A DNA stretch of 64,000 bases from Natronospirillum operosum (GCF_004768465.1 NZ_SRMF01000005.1:140671-204670); one strand, 5' to 3'. Shown: positions 8,504-19,193, numbered from the stretch's first letter. Numbers and translations are program-made. The notes: generated from the letters alone by a model not told the origin.

Positions 8504-10174
8504 TCAGCTGTCATCAGTTGCGCTCGCATCCATGTGCTCTAGATTGTCCTCGTCCGACTCAGCTTCTTCGTCCGGTGTCGGCTCGTAGAAGATCATGCTG
8601 CGACGGACACTGCGCGCGACTTCGGCCTGCTGCTCACTGTCCAGACGGGCCAGCTCCCGGTCAAACAGCCGGGTGTGGTTCTGTTCGGCCTGGCTCAGCA
8701 GGTCGCGCCAGAAATACACGATGATGCCGGCCCTTGGCTCCGGTGTGCGCACCAGAAACCGGATCAGGGGTTGCAGGCCATCACTGGCATTCAGCCGCAG
8801 GAAGCGTACCGGGTGCTGGTACTGCTCCACCCGGGGCTCGTCCGGAATAACCCTGGTACCGTCCGTTCCAAGCAATGCCCAGTAGCCCTGACAGAACACT
8901 TCCCAGTCTTCCTCACTGCCGGTCCATTGCGACTTCAGCCGGTACAGGTCAATGCCCGGCATGGGCCAGACCCGGGCCGGCAGTTGCAGACCCCCGGCGG
9001 CCAGCCAGTCTCTGATCTGGCGGGCGAACAGGTCCGTGGCCAGGGGCACCAGGGTTTCTGCGTGGTCGGACCAGGCGGGTGCGGTCAGGTCCACGTCCTG
9101 CCAGAACAGGCAGAACAGACTGGCCAGTCGGTCCGGCAGCCAGTCGTCTTCAAGTTTGCCTTCCAGCGTCTGCCAGGCATGACCCAGAGCCAGCATGTCC
9201 TCCGCGGCCGGCTTGGTGGACTGCCGCATCTGGAACAATGCAAAGGCCTGCACGCTGTGCCTCGGGACCACAGCGCCCGGGCCGTTGCCGAGCAGGTGGC
9301 CGGCATCCAGTAACTGGGCGCGCAGCCAGCGCTGTTTGGCCCGGTCCGACAGGACTTCGAGCAGCGGCCACTGGGTATAGCGGACTTTCCAGTCACCCCA
9401 GCGATCCCATTGCTTGCCGTCACTGCGTTCTTCTTCCGGCTGAGGGTCGGGCCGGCGCCGACAGTGATCACGCCAGCCGCTGCGCAGCACGTCGAATACG
9501 CGTGATTCAAAATGCGGTACGCGCGGGCCAAGTGATTTCACATAGTCCTGCACCTGGCCGGACACACTGCTGCGGTCGTGGCTGAAGCGCTGAATGTAAT
9601 CCAGGCTGACCTGCACCAGCGACAGGTTGATGATGCGCTGCTCCTGCAGCATGGGCAGTACGGCCTGAGTAATGGGTGCAAACCGGGGATGCATCAGGGA
9701 CATCTTGCAGTAACGCACCACATCCAGCGCCCGCAGCCCCTGCTGCTGGTAGCCGGCGGTCAGCCAGTCGGCGGCCTGGCTGAAATCGCAGCGCCGCAGG
9801 GCCAGGTTGATGAACAGGCAGCGTACCCGGGGCTGATCTTCCGCTCGGGCCTGATCCAGCAGGCGGATATCCAGCGCTATCCAGGCCAGCCGAGGCAGTT
9901 CGGACTGCAGCTCGGGGCACAAATGATGGTGCGTCAGGATGAAATCTGTCAGTCCCGGAATGCCCGGTACTATTTCGGTGCGCTCCAGCAGGCGGACCGC
10001 TGCCGGCATCAGGGTGGCCGGGTCCACTTCCCTGCGCAGTTGGTGCCACAGGGGGATCAGCGGCGCACTGGCCGGCAGCTCGCTGAAGGCCCGCGCCTTG
10101 CTGGCCGCGTCGGGCTGCTCGGCCAGGTGATGCTCTGCCCATTGTTTCGGCGTGCGGGTAAACAGCTCAGTCAT
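8504..10174 (-). CDS. hypothetical helical protein with acidic tail, six-gene operon
   Basis: 556 residues, mostly predicted helix with repeated Leu/Ala heptad-like spacing, resembling a helical-repeat scaffold rather than an enzyme. The last 25 residues are very acidic ('PDEEAESDEDNLEHMDAS'), a feature of chaperone-like or partner-binding tails. It has no membrane segment and no recognised domain. Its start overlaps the preceding gene by 8 bases (10167-10174), showing translational coupling. The function is unknown. A helical-repeat protein next to a TPR protein points to a protein complex; that is inference. Confidence 0.6.
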   Translation of the reverse strand: MTELFTRTPKQWAEHHLAEQPDAASKARAFSELPASAPLIPLWHQLRREVDPATLMPAAVRLLERTEIVPGIPGLTDFILTHHHLCPELQSELPRLAWIALDIRLLDQARAEDQPRVRCLFINLALRRCDFSQAADWLTAGYQQQGLRALDVVRYCKMSLMHPRFAPITQAVLPMLQEQRIINLSLVQVSLDYIQRFSHDRSSVSGQVQDYVKSLGPRVPHFESRVFDVLRSGWRDHCRRRPDPQPEEERSDGKQWDRWGDWKVRYTQWPLLEVLSDRAKQRWLRAQLLDAGHLLGNGPGAVVPRHSVQAFALFQMRQSTKPAAEDMLALGHAWQTLEGKLEDDWLPDRLASLFCLFWQDVDLTAPAWSDHAETLVPLATDLFARQIRDWLAAGGLQLPARVWPMPGIDLYRLKSQWTGSEEDWEVFCQGYWALLGTDGTRVIPDEPRVEQYQHPVRFLRLNASDGLQPLIRFLVRTPEPRAGIIVYFWRDLLSQAEQNHTRLFDRELARLDSEQQAEVARSVRRSMIFYEPTPDEEAESDEDNLEHMDASATDDS

Positions 10175-11570
10175 GCTGCAGACCTCCCTGTGCCGGTGCC
10201 GGTTCTGCGGCCTCCGGTATAGTTAGGCCCATGCGCTCGCTCCAGATGGGCTGGGCCTGCAGAAATTCTGCATGCGCCTGCAGGCTCTGCGGATGGAGCA
10301 GTTGCGACTGGCGGTCCTGCAGGGCCTGAACAAGACCGGCTTCGCCGCCCCAGGCGCGCTCCAGGACTTCCCGCAACAACAGGGGATCGGCCTTGCTGAT
10401 CAGCCCGGGGCGTTCGAATACGCTCCAGAGCAGGTCGCGCACCGGGGTCAGGGCCCCGAGACGCAGCCAGGACAGACGCTGATTCACCGGGCCGGCAGAC
10501 AAGGCAATCTCCAGCAGTTCGTTCAGGACCCAGCGGCAGGCCCAGGTGGGCAGATGGCCCTGGCCGGCCAGACAGGTCATGATGTCGACGGTATTGATCA
10601 TGGGCAGATCCAGCCCCGGCTTGCCGTTGACCCCGGGTCGGGTCAGCAGTCTTTCCAGTATGTCAGCCCGAAGCCTGGGCCGACCGGGTGTATACACATG
10701 GATCTCGGGCACCACGGCCTGCAGGTTGTGGCTGCCTTCATCCAGGCGTCGCACCATCAGATCCCAGTCCGGTCGATGTCTGTCCGGTTGGTAACCCCGG
10801 TGCAGACGAGCCTGTTCTGCCAGATAACCGGGCGGATTGAGATCGGGCAGCATCGGGTCTCGTGGTACCACGGAAGGCAATTGTCGAACCTGGGTATCGA
10901 TATCCTCGAGGGCGCTGGGTGAGAGGTAATGCAGGCGCCCCATATGCAGCAGATAGCTAGCCCGGGTATGGCGATCCATGGTGCGATGCACATGCGGCAG
11001 GCCGGCCAGCAGCAGGCTGTGGTTGTGTGCTGCCAGTGGCAGCCGGTTCAGATACTGGAAGAGCAGCTCGCGCAGGGCGTCATCTTCGGTGGCCAGCAGA
11101 CTGGGTATATGGGCCCGGAATGCGCTGACTGCCGGGCGGCTTTCGTCGCTCTTCTGCGGGTGCAGCAGGGCCGGACACCGGGTCAGCAGCGACAGCAGGT
11201 CTGCCTGGTGTTCTGCGCTCTCGGCTACCTCGAAGGCCACCCAGAGGCCATCAACCAGAGCATCCGTATAGGGTACGGCGGGTTGCAGCAGATTTATGGC
11301 ATGGTGCCAGGCCTCGGGCTCCAGGCCCCACTGCAGGCTGGCAGTCAGAAGCTGCAGTACCAGTTCATCTGCCGCCGCGATACTGTCGCGGTCGTTCAGT
11401 GCCGGCTCGGGCTGCTGCAGACTCAAATGCAGAATATGGCGATTGAGTGTCTGCACCGCAGTCAGTTCATGCCCGTTCACCACAGTCTGCAGTGGCGCCC
11501 AGGGGCCCGCCAGCAGGCTGGCCAGTCTGGGCCGGGTCAGGCGATAGCCGGCGGGTTTCTGGTCAGCCAC
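10167..11570 (-). CDS. hypothetical helical-repeat-like protein, six-gene operon
   Basis: 467 residues, soluble and strongly helical, with HEAT-like alternation of Leu-rich helices ('ELLFQYLNRLPLAAHNHSLL', 'ADILERLLTRPG'). No catalytic or nucleotide-binding motif is visible and I do not recognise the family. The start overlaps the DUF1266 gene by 8 bases and the stop overlaps the next gene by 8 bases, so it sits at the centre of a tightly coupled operon. Composition and GC content match the flanking chromosome, so it does not look recently acquired. Confidence 0.6.
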   Translation of the reverse strand: MADQKPAGYRLTRPRLASLLAGPWAPLQTVVNGHELTAVQTLNRHILHLSLQQPEPALNDRDSIAAADELVLQLLTASLQWGLEPEAWHHAINLLQPAVPYTDALVDGLWVAFEVAESAEHQADLLSLLTRCPALLHPQKSDESRPAVSAFRAHIPSLLATEDDALRELLFQYLNRLPLAAHNHSLLLAGLPHVHRTMDRHTRASYLLHMGRLHYLSPSALEDIDTQVRQLPSVVPRDPMLPDLNPPGYLAEQARLHRGYQPDRHRPDWDLMVRRLDEGSHNLQAVVPEIHVYTPGRPRLRADILERLLTRPGVNGKPGLDLPMINTVDIMTCLAGQGHLPTWACRWVLNELLEIALSAGPVNQRLSWLRLGALTPVRDLLWSVFERPGLISKADPLLLREVLERAWGGEAGLVQALQDRQSQLLHPQSLQAHAEFLQAQPIWSERMGLTIPEAAEPAPAQGGLQHD

Positions 11571-12264
11571 TGACTGCTTCCTCCACGTCCTCGGGGGTAT
11601 AGGCTTCCCAGGGCAGGCGCACCCAGGGGGAGTCCGGATGCGTCAGCAGGGTGGTCAGATGACTGCGGTAGCGCTGAATGCTTTCGGCGTTGAAGCGCTG
11701 GCTGCGGAAGTACTGGGCCCCAATGGCATAGGACATACCGAACTCGGCCCAACTGTTGAACGCCCGGGCGATGCGGTTGCCATTCTCGGTCAGCAGCTTC
11801 CAGGCGTCGTCTTCGTCGATGTAACCGACCTGGCAGGCGCTGCGCACTACCCAGGCGCAGCGGCCCAGATGCCAGGCCAGGTCACCGGCGGGCATGCTGC
11901 AACCGTATTGCTCGACCATGGTCAGCAGATTCTTGAGGCTGTCAGGCCAGTCACCCTGATGCAGCACCTGATATTCATCACTGCTGTAAGGGTGCCAGCC
12001 CTGCATGGCCTGCCAGAGTGGCGGCGCCTGGTGCAGAAATTCCACCGTTTCGGCCAGGGTCTTGGCGTCGGTAACGTCCCAGTCCTGATCCAGGCAGCGT
12101 TTGGTGTCGGCACGATCTTCCGGTGTGTCCTCGTCCCGCAGCGGGAACAGCATGTCATGCCGCTGGGCGTTCAGCACCGTCAGCATGGCGGAAGGGGCGA
12201 GCAGCCAGAGTTGCGTGTCACTGAGCTTGTCGGAGTTCAGATAGGGGGTCATCCGTTCGTTCAT
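11563..12264 (-). CDS. DUF1266 domain protein
   Basis: 233 residues. The C-terminal half has the DUF1266 pattern: 'AWHLGRCAWVVRSACQVGYIDEDDAW' in which 'D(x)GR', 'GYIDEDDAW' and the later 'FNSWAEFGMSYAIGAQYFR' are the family hallmarks (segments quoted in part). Escherichia coli relatives are YbeR and YbeU, which lie in a cluster of Sel1-repeat and J-domain genes near hscC; their function is unsettled. The start MNERMT is chosen because its ATG overlaps the TPR gene stop as ATGA at 12261-12264. Here it is the second gene of the six-gene operon. Pairing with a helical-repeat (TPR) protein parallels the E. coli context and suggests a role in protein assembly or quality control; this is inference. 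Confidence 0.7.
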   Translation of the reverse strand: MNERMTPYLNSDKLSDTQLWLLAPSAMLTVLNAQRHDMLFPLRDEDTPEDRADTKRCLDQDWDVTDAKTLAETVEFLHQAPPLWQAMQGWHPYSSDEYQVLHQGDWPDSLKNLLTMVEQYGCSMPAGDLAWHLGRCAWVVRSACQVGYIDEDDAWKLLTENGNRIARAFNSWAEFGMSYAIGAQYFRSQRFNAESIQRYRSHLTTLLTHPDSPWVRLPWEAYTPEDVEEAVSG

Positions 12265-14819
12265 GACAGGGCTCCTTTCGGTGACTCGGTGATCAGGCTG
12301 CGCGACTCTTCGACAAAGTCCTCGAATTCGCCCGGGTAGTAGGCCGCATATTCCAGACACAGCCGGTGATAGTGCTCACCGCGTTCCGGGTTATCGAGTG
12401 CCATGTGGGCCTTGCCCATTTCACAGCACACCACCAGATGGAAGGGCCCCAGGGTGCGGACTTCCTCCAGGTAGGCATTGCCGGCGCGGATCACCAGTTC
12501 GCTGTTGCCGGCCATCCGGGCCGCGTCGAGATATACCCCCAGAAAGCTCTCTGCCCAGTCGGCAAAGGCTTCGGTATCCTTGCCGAACTGGCGGCGTCGG
12601 GCTTCCAGAGCGTGCATCTGCCAATGATGGGCCTGTTCGACATCGCCCAGATACAGCAAGGCATCGCCCAGCAATTCACTCTGATTCAGCGTGGACTGTG
12701 CATCCGGAGCGGACTCCAGCGCTTCTGTGGTGGGGGCCAGCAACAGGTCCACCACATCCTGGTACAGCCCGAGGGCCAGGTTGCACCTGCCCTTGAGCCG
12801 GCGGTACCTGGCCAGCCAGTCCGGGTGCAATTCTGCAGCGTCGAGCTCGCCCAGCAGCATCAGGGCCTGGGCTGGCCTGTTGATCAGGTCATGAATCTCG
12901 GCCGTGCAGAGCTGGCAGAACTGGCCCTCCCGGTGCTGGAAGAAATCGTCCGGCCTGGGCCAGCGCTCAAACAGATCCATGGTCCCCTGAACACTTTCCA
13001 GGATGTCGGTCCGCTCCGGGTCGTGCCGTTGTTCCATCGACAGTTCGGCCAGTGCATTGACCATCGCGAGCAGATAGCCGCGCATATCGGCCAGGGTGGT
13101 GCGGGACATGGCCTGGGTTTCGATCAGCAACTGGTAATACCAGTAGGCTGCAAAGTGCTCGCCCTTGCGCACGTAGGTCAGGGCCATCAGACGCAGTGTG
13201 GGCAGGTGGGTGGCTGCCAACTGCCGACAGGAGTCCAGCCGCTCCAGTGCGGTATCGTATTCCTGGAGGTTGAAGCGACACTGGGCCGCCCGAAACAGGC
13301 AGTCGAAATAGTCGGCTTCCACTGTCAGCGCCTTGTCGAAGTGATCGACCGCCTTGTTGTGGTTGCCCTTGAGCTGCTGCTGCATGCCGAGGTGATAATT
13401 GATCAGGAAGCTGTCGGGAAACTCCAGATAACACTCGAACAGCTTCTTGTGGCGCTCGGCCAGATCTTGCAGTGTCCAGCCGTAGTGCAGGTATTCACGC
13501 CACAGGGCCAGCCTGACGGTGGGGTTCTTTGCGGTATCCAGCGCTTGCAGCATCAGGGCTTCGTCGGGCTGCTCCAGATTGACCCGGGCCTGCTGGGCCT
13601 GCAGTGCCCACTGCAGCGCCTGCACATCAGGCTCCTCGGCCAGGGCCGCCGGTATCTGCAGCGGCCGATTGAAACTGTTCAGGTCCAGCAGTCTCTGCAG
13701 CAGGTCACAGGCGTCTTCAAGCGAGCCTGAGCGGGCCAGGCGCTGCTGGCGCTGTTCCAGTTCCCGCGCCTGACAGACGGCCAGCCAGGTGTCGCACTCG
13801 AGATTCAGGGGTTCCCAGCTCTGCAACTGCTGCAGCACCAGTGTGGCCTGCTCGAATTTGTCGCTCGCCAGCAGGGCCCGCCCCAGCCAGAGCAGTGAGC
13901 GTCTGTAGTCGGGAGCCTGCACCAGCGCCTCAATGGCGGTAGCACGCGCCACCTCGGGCGGCTGGGTGTGGAAGTCGAAACCGGCGCGCAGAAACCAGAG
14001 TTGGCCGTCCTGCGGGAAAAAATGCAGCGCCATTTGGGCGATCTGAGAGAATGCCGCGCGGCCCTGTTCCGCCCCTGCGGGTATGCAGCCATGGAACATC
14101 AGCTTGAGGGTGCGTTGCCAGAACAGCAGCGGCTTGTGTTCATGGGGCACCTGATTGATCAGGGCATCAAAGGCTTGCTGCTGCTCTCCCTGCTGCAGGG
14201 CCTGACCGGATTGCTGGACCAGTGCCATCAGGGTATCGAACTGCTGCGTGGTCACGTCAAGCGGGCGCAGCAATGTCAATGCGGTTTCGATGCTGGGCAC
14301 GCCCCGCATCAGCAGCGCCTGGAAGAAATTGCCCTGGGGCCAGTCTTGCAGCGCCTGCTGCCAGTGTTCGGAGGCAAAAAAGGCTTCGCACGGGAGCCGG
14401 TCACGAATGAGGCGCAACACGTTCAGGGGCAGGAAGTGGCGCTGTTGCAGGCTCTCCATGACGGCGCCGCACCAGGCTTCGGGTGCGGCTTCTGCCGCCG
14501 CAGGGTCGACGGCGGACAGCATTGAATTCCACAGCACCGGGTCGAAACGCGCAGGCAGATGGTCATGCAGCTTGATAAAGCGGGCCGACAGCTCGGCCGG
14601 CGTCAGACAGGGGTTGGATATCTGCTGTGCCAGGTCGGGGTCGATGTCCTCCGAGCTGGTCGTTGTGGCTTCCAGCGGTGGCGGCGTGTCGGCACTGCGA
14701 AGGCGATCCAGCAGTGAGAGAGCCTGCGGCAGATCATTCTGCCAGTCGAGTTCTGCCAGTTGGTGGCGGGTCTCGGCTAAGGTGGCAGCCCGGTCGGGTG
14801 ATTCGGGTTTGGCAATCAT
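12261..14819 (-). CDS. large TPR-repeat protein, first gene of a six-gene operon
   Basis: 852 residues with several tetratricopeptide repeats in the middle and C-terminal parts, for example 'NHNKAVDHFDKALTVEADYF', then 'LFRAAQCRFNLQEYDTALERL', then 'LALGLYQDVVDLLL'. There is no signal peptide or membrane segment. ATG at 14819 is preferred over the ATG 36 bases upstream because AAGGA lies six bases before it. It heads the operon, with a 225-bp upstream region facing the AraC gene. TPR proteins are scaffolds that hold partners together, so this is probably the platform for the five downstream products. I know of no described system with this gene set. Confidence 0.75.
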   Translation of the reverse strand: MIAKPESPDRAATLAETRHQLAELDWQNDLPQALSLLDRLRSADTPPPLEATTTSSEDIDPDLAQQISNPCLTPAELSARFIKLHDHLPARFDPVLWNSMLSAVDPAAAEAAPEAWCGAVMESLQQRHFLPLNVLRLIRDRLPCEAFFASEHWQQALQDWPQGNFFQALLMRGVPSIETALTLLRPLDVTTQQFDTLMALVQQSGQALQQGEQQQAFDALINQVPHEHKPLLFWQRTLKLMFHGCIPAGAEQGRAAFSQIAQMALHFFPQDGQLWFLRAGFDFHTQPPEVARATAIEALVQAPDYRRSLLWLGRALLASDKFEQATLVLQQLQSWEPLNLECDTWLAVCQARELEQRQQRLARSGSLEDACDLLQRLLDLNSFNRPLQIPAALAEEPDVQALQWALQAQQARVNLEQPDEALMLQALDTAKNPTVRLALWREYLHYGWTLQDLAERHKKLFECYLEFPDSFLINYHLGMQQQLKGNHNKAVDHFDKALTVEADYFDCLFRAAQCRFNLQEYDTALERLDSCRQLAATHLPTLRLMALTYVRKGEHFAAYWYYQLLIETQAMSRTTLADMRGYLLAMVNALAELSMEQRHDPERTDILESVQGTMDLFERWPRPDDFFQHREGQFCQLCTAEIHDLINRPAQALMLLGELDAAELHPDWLARYRRLKGRCNLALGLYQDVVDLLLAPTTEALESAPDAQSTLNQSELLGDALLYLGDVEQAHHWQMHALEARRRQFGKDTEAFADWAESFLGVYLDAARMAGNSELVIRAGNAYLEEVRTLGPFHLVVCCEMGKAHMALDNPERGEHYHRLCLEYAAYYPGEFEDFVEESRSLITESPKGALS

Positions 14820-15044
14820 ATACAGTCCTTGATATTCGGCAAATGTCCCTGTCATTGCGCCGGCTAGGGTAGCCGCCTTTTGGTAGGGTGAAAAGGATTA
14901 CATGGCGTTGAATTGAACTGTGTCACAGTCCGCGCCAGAGGGTGTCTTCAGGAGGGTCGTCTGTGGTTCAAATAGTGGGAAAACTGCCGAATACGCAGGA
15001 ATTATCAAGTCGGCATTCGTTACCTTTAGGCTGGAGGTCAGCAT

Positions 15045-15908
15045 ATGAATCGACGCACAACCCTGAACAGCTATCGTGAGCGCATTCAGCGTGTGGTGGA
15101 CTATTTGTGGGAAAACCCGGAGCGTGAGTGTACCGCCATGGAATTGGCCGACATTGCGCACTTCTCCCACTGGCATTTTCACCGCATCTACCACGAACTG
15201 GCGGGTGAGACGGTCTATCAGACGGTCAGGCGTGTGCGCCTGCATCGTGCCGCCACCCGCCTGCTGCGTACCGACGACAGCATGGAACAGATCGCAGCCA
15301 GCGCTCACTATGGCAGTGTGGAAGCCTTTACCCGGGCGTTCGGCGTTGCCTATGGCGTGACGCCGGCCCGGTTCAGGGCTGAGCGGCGCCGGGCCTCCCG
15401 ACCCAACCAACCATTGCCGCAGAAGAAGGAATACCCCATGGACTACAAAGTGGAAGTGATTGATCTGCCCCGGCTCACACTGGGGACCATAGCGCATCAG
15501 GGCGACTACAATGGCATCGGCCAGGTGTTCGACAAACTCTTTGTCGTGGCCCAGACGCACCAACTGATAACGCCGGATACCCGCGCCTTCGGTATCTTCT
15601 ATGATGACCCCTATACGGTGGAGGAGAGCAACCTGCGTTCGGAAGCGGGCATTACGGTGACCGAGGCCCAGGCCCGGGATGCCGGTCTGACTGTGCGGGA
15701 AATCGGCGGTGGCCCGCATGCGGTATTGACCCATGTGGGGTCCTATGCCGAGCTGGACAAACCCTATCAGTGGCTATACGGCGAGTGGCTGCCCACCTCC
15801 GGCCATGAAGCCGCCGACAGCGCCCCGTTCGAGGAATACCCCAATGACCCCAGGGAGACCCCGGCCTCGGAATTGATCACCAGGGTCTATCTGCCACTGC
15901 AGGGTTAG
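15045..15908 (+). CDS. AraC family regulator with GyrI-like effector domain
   Basis: 287 residues. The N-terminal two helix-turn-helix motifs of AraC/XylS type occupy about 10-112 ('TAMELADIAHFSHWHFHRIY', then 'SMEQIAASAHYGSVEAFTRAF'). After a basic linker comes a GyrI-like (SOUL/BacF-fold) small-molecule domain from about 128 ('MDYKVEVIDLPRLTLGTIAH') to the end. Rob and similar proteins have this layout and sense amphipathic compounds or drugs. A strong site, GGAGGT, lies six bases before the ATG. The target genes are unknown; the divergent six-gene operon is one candidate. Confidence 0.85.
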   Translation: MNRRTTLNSYRERIQRVVDYLWENPERECTAMELADIAHFSHWHFHRIYHELAGETVYQTVRRVRLHRAATRLLRTDDSMEQIAASAHYGSVEAFTRAFGVAYGVTPARFRAERRRASRPNQPLPQKKEYPMDYKVEVIDLPRLTLGTIAHQGDYNGIGQVFDKLFVVAQTHQLITPDTRAFGIFYDDPYTVEESNLRSEAGITVTEAQARDAGLTVREIGGGPHAVLTHVGSYAELDKPYQWLYGEWLPTSGHEAADSAPFEEYPNDPRETPASELITRVYLPLQG

Positions 15909-15932
15909 CCGGGGTGGGGTGGCCACCCCGGC
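15908..15932. terminator. GC-rich hairpin between convergent genes
   Basis: GCCGGGGTGG and CCACCCCGGC form a perfect 10-bp stem around a 5-base loop, starting at the last base of the AraC stop codon and ending just before the stop of the convergent Popeye-like gene. No T-run follows on either strand, so it is at best a weak or Rho-assisted bidirectional terminator. Confidence 0.4.
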
Positions 15933-15935
15933 GGC

Positions 15936-16598
15936 CTATCCGGTTTCAGCCACCGGGTCGCCGTGGCGTGAGAGCTTGTGTGCCATGTCGATGCCGAGAA
16001 TGTTCTGCATGGCATTTTTCAGATTGGGGTGTTTGAGGTACAGGCGCTCCAGATCTTCCCGTTGCCAGACCAGATACTGTACCGGCTCGGTCGCCACGAC
16101 ATCGGCACTGGTCGGGTTGCCGGTGGCAAAGCTCATTTCGCCAATGAAGTCACCGGGCCCGACGTTGGCCCGGAAAACCCCGTGCTTTCTGACCTCAGCC
16201 CGGCCCTGATGGATCAGCATCAGTTGCCCCAGGCGCACGCCGTGCTCGATCAGACGGTCTCCCGGCTGTGCTTCCGCCCACTGGGCTGGTTTGAGTACGC
16301 GCAGCATCTCGCGCGGGGTCAGGGTGCGAAAAGTCGAGATATGCAGCTGTTGCTCCGCCTCGGTCATGCGGATGGGCCGCCGTTCCAGCAGCAGTACCGT
16401 CAGGTTCACGGTGTTGATCACGATGAACGCCACCTGCCAGCCCATGGCCGAATACAGCGGTTCGGACTGGGCGAAGAAATAGGGCAGGGTCAGACTTGCA
16501 GCCAATATGGTGATGGCACGCAGCCAGGCCATGTCCCGAACCACATAAGCCACACAGAACAGCAGATTCGCAACAAAAAACAGACCAAGATAGAACAT
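15936..16598 (-). CDS. Popeye-like membrane protein with cyclic nucleotide-binding domain
   Basis: 220 residues. Three hydrophobic segments occupy the N-terminal 75 residues (starting 'MFYLGLFFVANLLFCVAYVV'), and from about 95 a cNMP-binding/Popeye-type beta-roll follows, with the phosphate-binding cassette region 'VGPGDFIGEMSFATGNPTSA', in which an acidic Glu and a small-residue run are visible but the canonical Arg is replaced. This is the layout of bacterial POPDC-like proteins. It probably senses a nucleotide at the inner membrane. Its stop converges on the AraC gene and its start is 2 bases downstream of the dbpA stop, so it may be co-transcribed with dbpA. Confidence 0.75.
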   Translation of the reverse strand: MFYLGLFFVANLLFCVAYVVRDMAWLRAITILAASLTLPYFFAQSEPLYSAMGWQVAFIVINTVNLTVLLLERRPIRMTEAEQQLHISTFRTLTPREMLRVLKPAQWAEAQPGDRLIEHGVRLGQLMLIHQGRAEVRKHGVFRANVGPGDFIGEMSFATGNPTSADVVATEPVQYLVWQREDLERLYLKHPNLKNAMQNILGIDMAHKLSRHGDPVAETG

Positions 16599-16600
16599 GA

Positions 16601-17977
16601 TTACAACCTTCTGACCCGCACCGAGCGTCCCTTGATCTTGTCCTGGCTCAGCTTGGCCAGCGCCTGTTTGGCGCTGGCGCGCTGCACCGCAACAAAGGCA
16701 GCCTGGTCAAAGAGGGCGATCTTGCCGACGGCCTTGCCGTCAATGCCGCCGTCTCCGGTCAGGGCGCCGAGAATATCGCCCGGGCGGATTTTCTGCTTGC
16801 GGCCGGCATCAAGCTGCAGGGTTACCATGGGCGGCTTGGGAATGACGCCCGGCTTCACCTCGGGTACCGTTCGCGGCTCAATAGGTGTGCCGAGATAGGT
16901 CTCCAGATCCGCCAGCCGCAGGCGTTCCTTGTCACTGAACAGGGTGCAGGCCTTGCCTGCCTGGTCGGCGCGGCCGGTGCGGCCAATGCGGTGCAGGTGG
17001 ACTTCAGTATCAAGCGCCATATGGTAGTTGATGACCAGATCCAGTGCCTCGATGTCGATACCGCGGGCGGCCACATCGGTGGCAACCAGAACCGATACAC
17101 TGCGATTGGCAAAGCGCACCAGCACCTGATCACGCTGTTTCTGCTCCAGATCGCCGTTCAGCGCCACAGCACTGAACCCGGCTGCCTTCAGGGCATCCGC
17201 AACGTCACCGGTGGCTTCCCTGGTACGGCAGAACACAAGGGCACTCTCCGGCAGCTCGGCATGCAGCAGTTTCAGCAGGGCCTGCTGTCTGTCGTCTTCA
17301 TTGGCTACCCAGTAGAAAGCCTGTTCAATGCGCGGCGCGGTCTCTGTCGCGGCAACTCTGGCCATGACCGGCTGCTGCATGACGCGCTGGGCCAGTTGTT
17401 CAATGTGTTTCGGGTAAGTGGCACTGAACAGCAGCGTCTGCCGCTGGGCGGGCACATGCTCCAGAATGGCTTCCAGCGAAGGCTGAAAGCCCATGTCCAG
17501 CATGCGGTCGGCTTCATCCAGTACCAGCAGGCGCAGATGACCGAGATCGAGCTTGCCCTTGCGCACATGCTCCTCGACCCGTCCCGGTGTGCCCACAATG
17601 ATGTGCGCGCCATGCTCCAGTGAACCGACCTGGGGGCCGAACGGCATGCCGCCACAAAGGGTCAGCACCTTGACGTTGTGCTGGGTGCGCGCCAGAGTGC
17701 GCAGGCTCTTGGTGACCTGATCGGCCAGTTCACGGGTCGGGCACAGTACCAGGGCCTGCACGCGCCAGAAAGACACATCCAGCCGGTTCAGTATGCCCAG
17801 CCCGAAGGCGGCCGTCTTGCCGGACCCGGTTTTACCCTGACCAATCACGTCCTTGCCGGCCAGCACCGGAGGCAGGCTGAGTGCCTGAATGGGCGTCATC
17901 CGGTGGTAGCCGAGGCTCTCCAGATTCTGCAGCAGTTCGGGCTTGAGGGGTAATTGGGTGAAGTCGGTCGAGGTCAA
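16601..17977 (-). CDS. dbpA: ATP-dependent RNA helicase DbpA
   Basis: 458 residues, a DEAD-box helicase with all core motifs: 'GKTGSGKTAAF' (Walker A), 'PTRELADQ' (Ia), 'TPGR' (Ib), 'VLDEADRMLD' (DEAD), 'SATYP' (SAT), 'ATDVAARGID' and 'HRIGRTGRA'. The C-terminal RNA-binding domain ('KIRPGDILGALTGDGGIDGKAVGKI' in part) is that of DbpA, which binds hairpin 92 of 23S rRNA and helps 50S subunit maturation. The start is TTG, supported by GGAG eight bases upstream and by the conserved N-terminus; no ATG is available before the core. Confidence 0.93.
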   Translation of the reverse strand: MTSTDFTQLPLKPELLQNLESLGYHRMTPIQALSLPPVLAGKDVIGQGKTGSGKTAAFGLGILNRLDVSFWRVQALVLCPTRELADQVTKSLRTLARTQHNVKVLTLCGGMPFGPQVGSLEHGAHIIVGTPGRVEEHVRKGKLDLGHLRLLVLDEADRMLDMGFQPSLEAILEHVPAQRQTLLFSATYPKHIEQLAQRVMQQPVMARVAATETAPRIEQAFYWVANEDDRQQALLKLLHAELPESALVFCRTREATGDVADALKAAGFSAVALNGDLEQKQRDQVLVRFANRSVSVLVATDVAARGIDIEALDLVINYHMALDTEVHLHRIGRTGRADQAGKACTLFSDKERLRLADLETYLGTPIEPRTVPEVKPGVIPKPPMVTLQLDAGRKQKIRPGDILGALTGDGGIDGKAVGKIALFDQAAFVAVQRASAKQALAKLSQDKIKGRSVRVRRL

Positions 17978-18083
17978 GAAGGGAACTCCGATTAGTGGTG
18001 GCTGCAGGCAGTTGGATATTGACGCTGGTCAGCCCATTCCTTGCCAAAAACGCAGGCTACATTATTCTACATTGGACAGATAG

Positions 18084-19193
<1,110 letters not shown>

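Noticed and set aside
12366..13730. 454-codon open frame antisense to the TPR gene (and a 447-codon frame at 7199-8542 antisense to the six-gene operon).
   Set aside because: Gln/Val/Gly/His-rich composition typical of the antisense frame of GC-rich coding DNA. No ribosome-binding site or domain, and the sense genes have clear coupling and repeats.
14898..15734. 278-codon open frame on the minus strand across the AraC gene.
   Set aside because: It is antisense to a well-supported AraC/GyrI-like protein and has no recognisable product.
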